In this document: positions 8,806 to 15,878 of the stretch, one piece after another
Position numbering within the stretch: the stretch's first letter is position 1
How the letters are laid out: every line of letters begins with the position of its first letter
Source of the DNA: JBBDWZ01 sp050732575
GTDB lineage: Bacteria; Gemmatimonadota; Gemmatimonadetes; Longimicrobiales; RSA9
Length of the DNA stretch: 24,645 nt
NCBI GenBank assembly: GCA_050732575.1
Contig: JBOHRF010000053.1
Span: 1-24,645 of the forward strand
Direction of reading: 5' to 3'
Program-made: the position numbers and the translations under genes
Notes under the pieces: generated by a model
Told to the model about the DNA's origin: nothing
Seen by the model: only the letters and a program-made list of their open reading frames with translations
Database searches by the model: none

Positions 8806-9248
8806 GTCCACCCATGAAGGAAATTTATGATAATGATCGATACCAGTTACACCCCTATTACATACTGGGTACCCTGACGGCTCCCCGTCAAGCGCGTTGT
8901 GGGTGACTGGCTCCAATGCGCAGCCCATGGTGGGCGCGCGTCCGTGAATGGCTCCTGTTCACTACGATCGTATGCGCCTGTGTGTGTCATCATGATCGGT
9001 GCTGATGGAAATCACGAGAACAATTCGTTTGCCTGCATGTGTGCGCTACTGCGTTATTGACAACGCGCAACGTCCTCGAGTTGTGTCGATGCACATATTG
9101 AACGCGGGCGAGGATTCAATTCGTTGCAGTTGTGACGAACGACATTCGCTGTGACACCGTTCGTCCTGTGCGCCGATGCATTGGTCACTTGGTTGACGTT
9201 ACGCGGAACGATGGGACCGTATAGCGGTGTCGAAAGGAGAGAACAACC
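8806..9248. other. Divergent intergenic region, no gene seen
   Basis: About 440 bases separate the MetR-like gene (leftward) from the first possible start of the secreted-protein gene (rightward). The part next to the regulator is AT-richer and probably holds its promoter. A TATAGC at 9220-9225 could be a -10 element for the rightward genes, but the nearest TTGACG (9193-9198) is 21 bases away, too far for a standard sigma-70 promoter. No RNA gene, repeat or conserved coding frame was recognised in it. Confidence 0.5.
9235..9239 (+). promoter_or_regulatory. Strong Shine-Dalgarno upstream of an alternative start at 9249
   Basis: AGGAG lies 9 bases before ATG 9249, which opens the same frame as the secreted protein starting at 9339. 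Initiation here would add 30 residues (MFREHIAGAAQAVGGVVTGV and ten more) ahead of the signal peptide. Confidence 0.45.
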
Positions 9249-9326
9249 ATGTTTCGCGAACACATTGCAGGTGCAGCACAGGCGGTGGGTGGTGTGGTAA
9301 CCGGGGTCGAGCCGGGTGCAAGTCAC

Positions 9327-9332
9327 GAGGAG
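9327..9332 (+). promoter_or_regulatory. Shine-Dalgarno deciding the start at 9339
   Basis: GAGGAG lies 6 bases before ATG 9339. This start places a well-formed signal peptide exactly at the N-terminus, so it is preferred over ATG 9249. Confidence 0.6.
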
Positions 9333-9338
9333 AAGACA

Positions 9339-9875
9339 ATGAAGCGTCAGTGGGGGATAGTCGCTGCGGTGGTGTTGGCCGGGTTGCTGGCGGGCGAAGT
9401 GGGCGCCCAGGAGGTGCGGTCGGTGAGTAGCAAGGCGCCGGTGGTGAATACGCGAGCGGATCGGTTGAAGGAAGCAGCAGAAGCGTTGTACGAGCAGCCG
9501 CATCGATTGCATCGAGCGGCTGAGCTGCACGAGCAGGAAGCGAGTCAGCGCGCGGTCAGCGATCCGCAACAGGTGGAAGCTCTGGATCGGGCGGCCCGCC
9601 TGTATGCGTATTCGGGTGATGCGGAGCGGGCTCATGTGTTGATGGCCCGTGCGGCGCGCCTGGCCTTGCGGCGCGGTGATGTGGCGCGCGCGGCGCACGC
9701 CTATGTGGATGCTGCGTTCATGGCTTTGCGCATGAGGGATGTGCGTCTGGCGCAGGAGATGACCCGGGAGGCTGATCTTTTGGCGCTTTCACCTTTGTTG
9801 CCGGAAGTGGAGCGGGTGGCGATCGTGCGGCGCATCGATCCTGCTCGTGCGCAATTGGGCACGGCCGGACATTGA
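9339..9875 (+). CDS. Secreted helical-repeat (TPR-like) protein of unknown function
   Basis: The 178-residue product begins MKRQWGIVAAVVLAGLLAGE, with a typical signal peptide and a probable cleavage after VGAQ. The mature part is almost entirely alpha-helical in character. Paired helices (AAEALYEQPHRLHRAAELHE, QQVEALDRAARLYAYSGDAE, HVLMARAARLALRRGDVARA, HAYVDAAFMALRMRDVRLAQ) have the small-large residue spacing of tetratricopeptide repeats. I do not recognise a named family. Its TGA shares bases with the TTG start of the following gene, so the two are coupled, although the partner looks cytoplasmic and DNA-related. A second start 90 bases upstream in the same frame (9249) also has a strong ribosome site and would bury the signal peptide. 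The protein probably acts in the periplasm or outside the cell. Confidence 0.65.
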   Translation: MKRQWGIVAAVVLAGLLAGEVGAQEVRSVSSKAPVVNTRADRLKEAAEALYEQPHRLHRAAELHEQEASQRAVSDPQQVEALDRAARLYAYSGDAERAHVLMARAARLALRRGDVARAAHAYVDAAFMALRMRDVRLAQEMTREADLLALSPLLPEVERVAIVRRIDPARAQLGTAGH

Positions 9876-10765
9876 CCGGGGAAGGGCTGACCGCGCGTGA
9901 CCTGCGCTGGATTACGGATGCCTACGAACAGGCACAGCGGGTCAGGTTGCAGGCCGGTGAGCGTATTCGCGCCATCGTTCAGGGTCGCGATGGCCGGCTG
10001 GAGAGCGCGCCGCTGGAGGAAGCGGATACCGTGCTGCGTGCCATCCGGCAGGGCGAGCATGATGGGCCGGTGGCGCTGCTCGGCCGCACCTATCGTCGAC
10101 ACTGGGAAGAAGAGCAGGAGTTGAGACGAGCGATGGAGGAAGCGCTGCGCTCGCATCCGGTGTGGGAATGGCTGTCACAGGTGCGCGGCATAGGTTCTAC
10201 CCTGGCCGCGCGCCTGCTGGCGCGTCTCGATTTATCGAGAGCGCCGACCCCATCGTCGTTCTGGGCGTATTGTGGACTGGCCACGGTGCAGGGCCAGCTG
10301 TACCGCTGTGAAATGTGCGGGACTACCGCGGTCACGGCGGCCAGCCGCACGCTTCGATCGGCACACAAAGATCCGGCCGGCCAGCCCTGTAAGGGCGCGC
10401 TGGAGCAAGTAGGTGTGCCGGAAGGTTTACGCGTGGCGCAGCCTTCGCCCAGTCGTGGTGAAAGTGCGGCCTACGACCGGCAGGCCAAGAAGATCTGTTA
10501 TTTGATCGGTGTGTCGTTTCTGCGATCCAAGAGTGTGTATCGAGAGATTTACGATCGAGAGCGCGAGCGACTGCTGCGCGATCGAACGGATTGGAGCAAA
10601 GCGCGCCAGCACTTGGCCGCGCTGCGCAAGATGGAAAAGCTATTTCTCTCACACTTGTGGGCGGTGTGGGCGGAAGCCGAAGGAAAGCCCACCGTGCTGC
10701 CCTACGCTCACGCGCGGGAGCTTGCACGCAGATTTATCCCACCATTAGCCATAGAAGCCGAGTAA
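9872..10765 (+). CDS. Orphan protein with IS110/IS116-type transposase C-terminal domain (Transposase_20-like)
   Basis: The 297-residue product has a charged helical N-terminal part (1-95). A helix-hairpin-helix segment follows, VWEWLSQVRGIGSTLAARLL (97-116), then TPSSFWAYCGLATVQG. This is the pattern of the C-terminal domain of IS110-family transposases. The RuvC-like DEDD catalytic domain that normally precedes it is absent. A possible zinc knuckle (C146, C149, H165, C173) is inserted after the CGL motif, and a long charged helix follows (about 220-275). The usual SG motif of active IS110 enzymes is not seen. No transposon ends were found, so this is unlikely to be a working transposase. 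It may be a domesticated DNA-binding protein. The TTG start at 9872 overlaps the previous stop; no ATG fits before residue 88. A terminator lies 20 bases after the stop. Confidence 0.65.
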   Translation: MTGEGLTARDLRWITDAYEQAQRVRLQAGERIRAIVQGRDGRLESAPLEEADTVLRAIRQGEHDGPVALLGRTYRRHWEEEQELRRAMEEALRSHPVWEWLSQVRGIGSTLAARLLARLDLSRAPTPSSFWAYCGLATVQGQLYRCEMCGTTAVTAASRTLRSAHKDPAGQPCKGALEQVGVPEGLRVAQPSPSRGESAAYDRQAKKICYLIGVSFLRSKSVYREIYDRERERLLRDRTDWSKARQHLAALRKMEKLFLSHLWAVWAEAEGKPTVLPYAHARELARRFIPPLAIEAE

Positions 10766-10785
10766 CCCGAATGCCGAGAGCGAGG

Positions 10786-10817
10786 AAAACGCCGTCCGGG
10801 ACGCCGGGCGGCGTTTT
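10786..10817. terminator. Bidirectional Rho-independent terminator
   Basis: AAAACGCCG at 10786-10794 pairs with CGGCGTTTT at 10809-10817, and five further pairs close a GACG loop, giving a 14-bp stem. The A and T runs on either side make it work in both directions, between the convergent IS110-like (plus) and PhoX (minus) genes. A second, weaker hairpin (CGTTC-A-CGCT / AGCG-A-GAACG) lies at 10837-10862. Confidence 0.85.
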
Positions 10818-10880
10818 CTATTGGTGGAGGCGCTTCCGTTCACGCTCTTGTTAGCGAGAACGTCACAAAACATGTCGAGC

Positions 10881-12350
10881 TTACAGTAGTCCCTTGTCCC
10901 ACGGCCCCCACAGGGCGTAGGTGGCGCCGTGGGTGAGGTTGTAGCTGCGGGTTACACCCTGCTGATTGAAGAAGAGAACGTGGCCGTCGGGACTGAAGCA
11001 GGCGCCGGCAAACTCGGTGGGGCGCGGCTTGCCGTCCTGCACGGGTGCGCGCACCAGGTGGAACAGCTCCCCCGAGGGGATGAGGCCGTGGATAAACTGC
11101 TCGGCGCCGCCGTCTTCGCAGACGACCAGGCCGCCGCGCGGGCTGATGCAGAGGTTGTCAGGTCCATCCAGAACGTTGCGCGCTGGTGATTCGAAGACCA
11201 GGCGCAGTTCTCCGCCATCGGTCTGCGTGGGCCGATATTGCCAGATCTGACCCGCACGCGCGTTGCCGCCGGTAGTGGAATTGAAGAAGACGCTGCTATC
11301 ACCCCACCAGCATCCTTCCAGTCGTTGAAACCGTGCCGCTCCCTTGCTCCAGCCTTCCTTGAACAGGGCGGAAGAATCCTGTTCTGCGTGAGCCGGATCG
11401 GGATCCTCGATATTGACCCAGCGCACGGGAAGAACGGTGCCTGGCGTTTGGTCACGATTGGCCACGTAACGCGGACGATCGCGAATGGCCAACATCTGCA
11501 AGCGGCCACCGGCGGCCAATTGCTGTGGTCGATTCGGGATGAAGCGGTAAAATCCCGCGCCCGGTCGCTCCTCGGCACTCAAACCGGGTTGCGCCATGGT
11601 GGGGATGTCCATGTCTTCGGTGAGGTAAACAATGCTGGTGCGCGGATCGACGGCCACGGCTTCGTGCTCGAAGCGACCCAGGGCACGCAGCGGTATGGGA
11701 TCGACTTCTTCCGTGGCTGCCACCGGTACTTCGAATACATAACCGTGTGGCCGCTCGTAGCCCTTGCTCGGTCCTGCGGTGGTCTCTTCGCAGGAGAGCC
11801 AGCTGCCCCAAGGGGTGGGACCGCCCGCGCAATTGATGAGAGTGCCGGTCAACGAGGGAAACTCTCGCACTACACGCAAGGCCAGATCCTGCCCCTGACC
11901 TGTGATGCTGACCTCGAGTGATGTGGTGCCGCCGCCCGCTTTGGCATCGTAAGGACGTTTGCCAAAAGGCGTGGCCCGGTTGGCCTCGTCGCCCACTTCG
12001 TGATTGCGGATCAGGCGAACATTGCCGTTGGGCAGCCGAAACGCGGCCATTCCATCAACAGCGACCGGTACTGTGAATTCGGGGTTGGCGCCGGATGGCA
12101 GATGGGTCTCGCTCAGCTTGACCACCTGAAAATCTTTGGGTATCCAAAACTCCGGGCAGGTCGTGCTCTGCACCAACTCGCCATAGTTACCTGCACGCGC
12201 CGCTGCGTTCTTGCGCACCAGTAACTCGGAAACGCCATCCGGACCGACCGCGTTCCAGGCTGCAAGTCCGCGCAGCGAAGGAGCAAACAGCGCTGCGCCA
12301 CCCAACGTGGCCGCATGGCGGAAAAACGCGCGTCGATCGATTTGGCTCAT
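10881..12350 (-). CDS. PhoX/DUF839 family protein (putative Tat-exported alkaline phosphatase)
   Basis: The 489-residue product carries a twin-arginine signal at its N-terminus (DRRAFFRHAATLGGAALFAP), so it should be exported folded. Signature blocks of the PhoX/DUF839 family are present in order: RNHEVGDE, NCAGGPTPWGSWLSCEE, GRFEHEAVAVDP, YLTEDMD, DNLCISPRGGLVVCEDG and GACFSPDGHVLFFNQQ. PhoX enzymes are calcium- and iron-dependent beta-propeller phosphatases that release phosphate from organic esters. Many DUF839 members are untested, so substrate is not certain. The start at 12350 is supported by AGGAAGAAG just upstream and by the signal peptide; a longer open frame to 12440 lies inside the aminotransferase gene. 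Start and the preceding stop overlap as ATGA, so it is co-translated with ilvE. No Pho box was recognised. Confidence 0.87.
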   Translation of the reverse strand: MSQIDRRAFFRHAATLGGAALFAPSLRGLAAWNAVGPDGVSELLVRKNAAARAGNYGELVQSTTCPEFWIPKDFQVVKLSETHLPSGANPEFTVPVAVDGMAAFRLPNGNVRLIRNHEVGDEANRATPFGKRPYDAKAGGGTTSLEVSITGQGQDLALRVVREFPSLTGTLINCAGGPTPWGSWLSCEETTAGPSKGYERPHGYVFEVPVAATEEVDPIPLRALGRFEHEAVAVDPRTSIVYLTEDMDIPTMAQPGLSAEERPGAGFYRFIPNRPQQLAAGGRLQMLAIRDRPRYVANRDQTPGTVLPVRWVNIEDPDPAHAEQDSSALFKEGWSKGAARFQRLEGCWWGDSSVFFNSTTGGNARAGQIWQYRPTQTDGGELRLVFESPARNVLDGPDNLCISPRGGLVVCEDGGAEQFIHGLIPSGELFHLVRAPVQDGKPRPTEFAGACFSPDGHVLFFNQQGVTRSYNLTHGATYALWGPWDKGLL

Positions 12351-13348
12351 GCAACTTCTTCCTGTAACCGGCTGGCCTGTGCGCCTCTCGTGTTCTTCCC
12401 CTCTTCCGTTTTTCCTTCCGGATTTACCCGATCGAGCCAACCATAACGATCTTCGACCTCGCCGTGCACCACCTGCATGAAACGTTTTTGCAACTGACGC
12501 GTAATCGGGCCGATGCGGCCGTTGCCGATGGGGATGCGATCGACGCTGCGTACGGGAGTCACTTCCGCGGCCGTGCCCGTGAAGAAGACTTCATCGGCGG
12601 TGTACAATGTTTCGCGCGGCACCTGCTGCTCGACCGTGGGCAGACCCAGCTCGCGCGCCAGCGTGAGAATGGAATCGCGCGTGATACCGCGCAGTGATGT
12701 GCCATCCAGCCCGGGTGTGATGACCGTGCCTTTGTGCACCAGAAACACATTCATGCCGCTGCCTTCACTCACCAGGCCGCCGGGGCCCAGTGCAATCGCT
12801 TCGGCAAATCCGTTGGCCACGGCTTCCATGCGGATGAGCTGCGCGTTGTTGTAGTGGCCTGCGGCTTTGGCGGCCGAGGGGAAGGTGTTGGGCTCCGGAC
12901 GCTGCCAGGTGGAAATGCAGGCATCTACACCAGCTTCCAGTGCATCGGGTCCGAGGTAAGTGCCCCAGGGCCAGGCCGGCACGTACGTTTCGATCGGGCA
13001 ATTGACGGGATTCATGCCGGCCGGACCGTAGCCGCGCAGGACCATGGGCCGCAGGTAACACGATTCAAAGCCGTTGCGTGCCACGGTGGCCAGGGAGGCA
13101 GCGACCAGCTCGCCCAGAGACCATTTCATGTCCATTCGGTAAATACGGCAGGAGTCGATCAGCCGCCGCATATGATCGTGCAATCGGAACACGGCGGGCC
13201 CACTGGGCGTGTTGTAACAGCGAATTCCCTCGAAGACTGAGGATCCAAACTGCACGGCCAGACTCAAGAGATGGACGTTGGCTTCCCGCCAGCGAATGAA
13301 CTCTCCGTCTTTCCAGATCCAATCGGCCTCGACAATGCGCGAAGACAT
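12347..13348 (-). CDS. ilvE: Branched-chain amino acid aminotransferase
   Basis: This 333-residue fold-type IV PLP enzyme matches IlvE, which transfers the amino group between glutamate and the keto acids of leucine, isoleucine and valine. Visible features are the N-terminal WKDGEFIRW, the VFEGIRCYNT block, the Schiff-base lysine K161 in SAAKAAGHYNNAQLI, GLVSEGSGMNVFLV, and TLYTADEVFFTGTAAEVTPV before the C-terminus. The family is usually about 300-310 residues. Here about 20 extra residues (from NPEGKTEEG on) look unrelated to the enzyme and also contain the ribosome site of the downstream PhoX gene. The gene is the first of a two-gene unit, and a 153-bp gap separates it from the divergent glutaredoxin-like gene. 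The functional call is firm; substrate preference is assumed from the family. Confidence 0.93.
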   Translation of the reverse strand: MSSRIVEADWIWKDGEFIRWREANVHLLSLAVQFGSSVFEGIRCYNTPSGPAVFRLHDHMRRLIDSCRIYRMDMKWSLGELVAASLATVARNGFESCYLRPMVLRGYGPAGMNPVNCPIETYVPAWPWGTYLGPDALEAGVDACISTWQRPEPNTFPSAAKAAGHYNNAQLIRMEAVANGFAEAIALGPGGLVSEGSGMNVFLVHKGTVITPGLDGTSLRGITRDSILTLARELGLPTVEQQVPRETLYTADEVFFTGTAAEVTPVRSVDRIPIGNGRIGPITRQLQKRFMQVVHGEVEDRYGWLDRVNPEGKTEEGKNTRGAQASRLQEEVA

Positions 13349-13501
13349 GGGGACTCACTCGTGGAAGTGGGTGCGGTTCGACCGGCCCCTGACGGGCAGG
13401 CAGCTTCTGGGAAACGATAGCAAGTCCAGGCGGCGGGAGCGATGGCGCCGCCAAAAGGTTAGATTGGCATCATCGCACCCCGAACCCGCTGCGAGGGCAC
13501 T

Positions 13502-13795
13502 ATGGATCGCCAGGTCAGGGTCTACGGCGCCGATACCTGCAAGGAAACAGAACATACGCGAGAATACCTGCAGGAACTGGGCGTGCCGCATGTGTATCTG
13601 AACGTGGAAGAAGACTCGCTGGCGGAGGATCGCGTGCGGTCCTGGAATTATGGGAAACGCCGCACGCCCACCCTGCTGGTCAGCAGTCCGGTCGGCTCCG
13701 AGACCCTGTCCGTTCCGAGCGATGCCGAGTTGGACAGCGCGCTGATTCGCCACGGCCTGCTGCCCACCTCCAGAGAGCGCGCCAGCCGGCCCTGA
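13502..13795 (+). CDS. Glutaredoxin-like protein with a single active-site cysteine
   Basis: The 97-residue product has a thioredoxin-fold, glutaredoxin-like layout: VRVYGADTCKETEHTREYLQ with Cys13 at the start of the first helix, then LGVPHVYLNVEEDS, and a cis-proline motif RRTPTLLV (Pro56). The usual CPYC or CGFS is replaced by CKET, so only the N-terminal cysteine remains. Such proteins may work by a monothiol mechanism or bind glutathione-like thiols. There is no other cysteine in the protein. It is transcribed away from ilvE and ends 5 bases before the convergent arsR-type gene. The neighbouring persulfide dioxygenase operon makes a link to low-molecular thiol or persulfide metabolism possible, but the opposite orientation gives no direct support. 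Confidence 0.8.
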   Translation: MDRQVRVYGADTCKETEHTREYLQELGVPHVYLNVEEDSLAEDRVRSWNYGKRRTPTLLVSSPVGSETLSVPSDAELDSALIRHGLLPTSRERASRP

Positions 13796-13800
13796 GCCCG

Positions 13801-14130
13801 CTAGACCGTTCGGGCCATCAGCTTCTGTCGGGCCGCGCTTTCCCGGGCCAACCGGCCGCAGATGATGTCACAGAGCCGGAACGGATCGCGATCGGCCAAC
13901 GCGTAATACACGAACAGTCCTTCCTTCCGCCGCGACACGAAGCCGAGCGAGTGCAGCAGATGCAGGTGCTTGGAGACATTGGCCTGGGACAGCTCCGCTT
14001 CCACCATGATCTGCGACACCGTGAGCTCACCAGCGCGCAGCGCATCGAGAATGCGCAGACGCGCTGGCTCGCCGAGCGCGCGGAAGCGCTCGGCCACCAT
14101 GTTCATCAATTCCGGTGTGAGTTTCGACAT
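13801..14130 (-). CDS. ArsR/SmtB-family repressor
   Basis: The 109-residue protein is a compact winged helix of the ArsR family: RFRALGEPARLRILDALRAG, the recognition helix-turn-helix LTVSQIMVEAELSQANVSKHL, and a beta-wing SRRKEGLFVYYALAD. Two cysteines, C87 and C91 (LCDIICG), lie in the last helix. There is no metal-binding ELCVCDL motif. As the second gene after a persulfide dioxygenase it may sense sulfane sulfur, as SqrR, BigR and CstR do in other bacteria, but its cysteine spacing differs from what I recall for SqrR/BigR. The start at 14130 has GGAGG upstream and overlaps the previous stop by one base (TGATG). Longer open frames to 14373 run through the upstream gene and are rejected. 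The probable operator is the palindrome at 15595-15610. Confidence 0.88.
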   Translation of the reverse strand: MSKLTPELMNMVAERFRALGEPARLRILDALRAGELTVSQIMVEAELSQANVSKHLHLLHSLGFVSRRKEGLFVYYALADRDPFRLCDIICGRLARESAARQKLMARTV

Positions 14131-15572
14131 CAGACCTCCGCCAGGCTGCTGTGGTCCACCGGATGACCCTTGCGCTGCCACTCTCCAAAACCGCCCACCA
14201 GATTGCTCACGTTGCGGAATCCGTGTGCGCGCAGCAGGCTGGCCGCAATCGCGGAGCGGTTTCCACTCTGACATTGCAATACCAGTGGCTCTTCCCGCGG
14301 CAGCTCGGCCAGATGCTCGGTCAGGTAGCCAAGCGGAATGTTGGGCACGTTCGGCAAGTGGCCCGCATCCCATTCCGAGCGCCCACGCACATCCAGCACG
14401 TGCACAGCACCGTTACCCAAACGCTCGGCCAACTCGCCCACCTGCACCTGCGGGACGGACTCGAGCACGCCGCCCTGCGCTGACCAGGAATTCAGAACTT
14501 CATCGCTGAAGTAACCCGCAATGCGATCCAGCCCGATCGTGGCCAGCGCCTTGCTCGCGTCGGCTACCGCAAGCGGCAACCGGGCATCGGCCAGCAGATA
14601 AAAATCGGACGTGTAGGAAACCAGCCAGCCCGCCCACGTGTTGAACGAGCGATCCAGCGGAATGTTGATCGTGCCCGGAATATGACGCCGCGCAAATTGA
14701 TCCGGACGACGCGTATCGATAATCGTGGCTTTGCGGTTCAACGCATCGTTCAGCTCGGCCACGCCGAGTTGCGCGGGCTCTGGAAAACCATTCAGCAACG
14801 CTGGACCGTCACGGTTGATGCGCTTCATTTCGGCAAAATACACGGGCGGTTCCGGCTGTCCCGCCAGCACGGCCGCCACAAACATATTCTCATCCGTAGG
14901 CTCGAATGCCCAGTTGAAGAGCCGCTCGTAACCCACCGTGCTGTGCGGTATGGCACTCAATCCCTTGCCACACGCCGAGCCCGCGCCATGCCCGGGCCAG
15001 ATCTGCAAATAGTCCGGCTGCTGCTTGAAGCGTTGCAAGCTCCGAAACAGCGCACGCGCGCTCTGCTCCATAGAGCCTTCCACGCGCGCTGCTTTCTCCA
15101 GCAAGTCGGGCCGGCCTACATCGCCCACAAATACAAAGTCACCCGTCACCACACCAATCGGTCGATCTGCAGCCGCACGATCCGTGATATAGAAGATGAT
15201 GTGCTCCGGCGTGTGCCCCGGCGCATGAACCACGTTCACCAGTATGTTGCCTACCTCGATCCGATCGCCTTCACCCACTACGTTGACATTCGGCTCGTTG
15301 CGAAAACCGTACTGCCACTCGGCGCCACCTGCGCCCGACACGTACACGGCTGCGCCTGTGCGCGCCGCCAGCTCGCGCGTGCCCGACACGAAATCGGCAT
15401 GAATGTGCGTTTCCGTCACGTGCGTGATGCGCACGCGCTCCGCACGTGCCACTTCCAGGTAGGGCTCGATATCGCGATTGCCGTCGATCACCAGTGCGTT
15501 ACCGGTCGTGCCACAGGCAATCAGATAACTGGCCTGGGCCAGTCGTTCATCGTAGAACCGTTTGAGGATCAT
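14130..15572 (-). CDS. Persulfide dioxygenase-rhodanese fusion (CstB-like)
   Basis: The 480-residue protein has an N-terminal metallo-beta-lactamase domain of the ETHE1/persulfide dioxygenase type: ETHIHADFVSG, HAPGHTPEH and VTGDFVFVGDVGRPD. His56, His120 and Asp145 fit the mononuclear iron ligands of that family. Two rhodanese-like domains follow. The first (about 270-360) lacks a catalytic cysteine, and the second has it at C434 in QCQSGNRSA. Cys201 in GHGAGSACG matches the extra conserved cysteine I recall from CstB of Staphylococcus aureus. Such enzymes oxidise glutathione-type or other persulfides to sulfite and can transfer sulfur to form thiosulfate, which detoxifies sulfide. It is the first gene of a two-gene unit with an ArsR repressor. 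The start at 15572 has GGAG about 8 bases upstream. Confidence 0.92.
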   Translation of the reverse strand: MILKRFYDERLAQASYLIACGTTGNALVIDGNRDIEPYLEVARAERVRITHVTETHIHADFVSGTRELAARTGAAVYVSGAGGAEWQYGFRNEPNVNVVGEGDRIEVGNILVNVVHAPGHTPEHIIFYITDRAAADRPIGVVTGDFVFVGDVGRPDLLEKAARVEGSMEQSARALFRSLQRFKQQPDYLQIWPGHGAGSACGKGLSAIPHSTVGYERLFNWAFEPTDENMFVAAVLAGQPEPPVYFAEMKRINRDGPALLNGFPEPAQLGVAELNDALNRKATIIDTRRPDQFARRHIPGTINIPLDRSFNTWAGWLVSYTSDFYLLADARLPLAVADASKALATIGLDRIAGYFSDEVLNSWSAQGGVLESVPQVQVGELAERLGNGAVHVLDVRGRSEWDAGHLPNVPNIPLGYLTEHLAELPREEPLVLQCQSGNRSAIAASLLRAHGFRNVSNLVGGFGEWQRKGHPVDHSSLAEV

Positions 15573-15594
15573 GGCTGCTCCGTGTTGGAACTGT

Positions 15595-15624
15595 ATAACT
15601 ATATAGTAATGTGAAGCCGGTCAA
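15595..15624 (-). promoter_or_regulatory. Candidate promoter and ArsR operator for the persulfide dioxygenase operon
   Basis: ACTATATAGT at 15598-15607 is a perfect palindrome, and extending it to ATAACTATATAGTAAT (15595-15610) leaves one mismatched pair. On the minus strand a TTGACC (15619-15624) lies upstream, so the palindrome covers the expected -10 region. It is the only AT-rich palindrome in a GC-rich region and sits 23 bases before the start codon. Binding by the ArsR protein of the same operon is inferred. Confidence 0.55.
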
Positions 15625-15808
15625 TATCGTAGATGCTGGATGGACTACACCGTGGTGGCGGGGCCGCTTACCGTGACATGAACGGCCGGCGCGGGGCGTG
15701 TATGCGCTGGAATTACACTTGACCCCCACGATGTCGATTTTCCCGGGGCACAATCGACAGGAGTATGGGAACGCGGCGGCCTTGACGCGCGTGCGCCGGC
15801 CGTCGATC

Positions 15809-15830
15809 TTACCGACCAGTCGGTCGGTAA
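15809..15830. promoter_or_regulatory. TetR-type operator palindrome
   Basis: TTACCGAC and GTCGGTAA form 8-bp arms around CAGTCG, and a nested palindrome ACCGAC-CA-GTCGGT (15811-15824) overlaps the left side. Operators with ACCGAC/GTCGGT halves are common for TetR regulators. The site lies 49 bases before the permease start and downstream of a TTGACG at 15782-15787, where bound repressor would block the promoter. The TetR gene ends the same operon. Confidence 0.7.
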
Positions 15831-15878
15831 GCGCGGCTCGGACCCTTTCCCGGTCCAGACCTAAACCCAGAGGCGGTT

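Larger units (their letters stand above)
15573..15878. other. Divergent control region between the sulfur operon and the permease operon
   Basis: These 306 bases separate two divergently transcribed units. The left end holds the AT-rich palindrome and promoter-like elements for the persulfide dioxygenase operon. The right end holds the TetR-type palindrome and a GAGG ribosome site 5 bases before ATG 15879. The middle (about 15630-15780) is GC-rich and shows nothing I recognise. Confidence 0.6.

Noticed and set aside
9872..10765. An active IS110 insertion sequence
   Set aside because: There is no DEDD domain and no SG motif, and no flanking ends were found. The gene is coupled to a non-transposon gene and followed by a regular terminator.
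14682..15614. A 310-codon plus-strand open frame opposite the persulfide dioxygenase
   Set aside because: The minus strand has all catalytic motifs of the enzyme. The plus-strand translation is His/Arg-rich and matches nothing.
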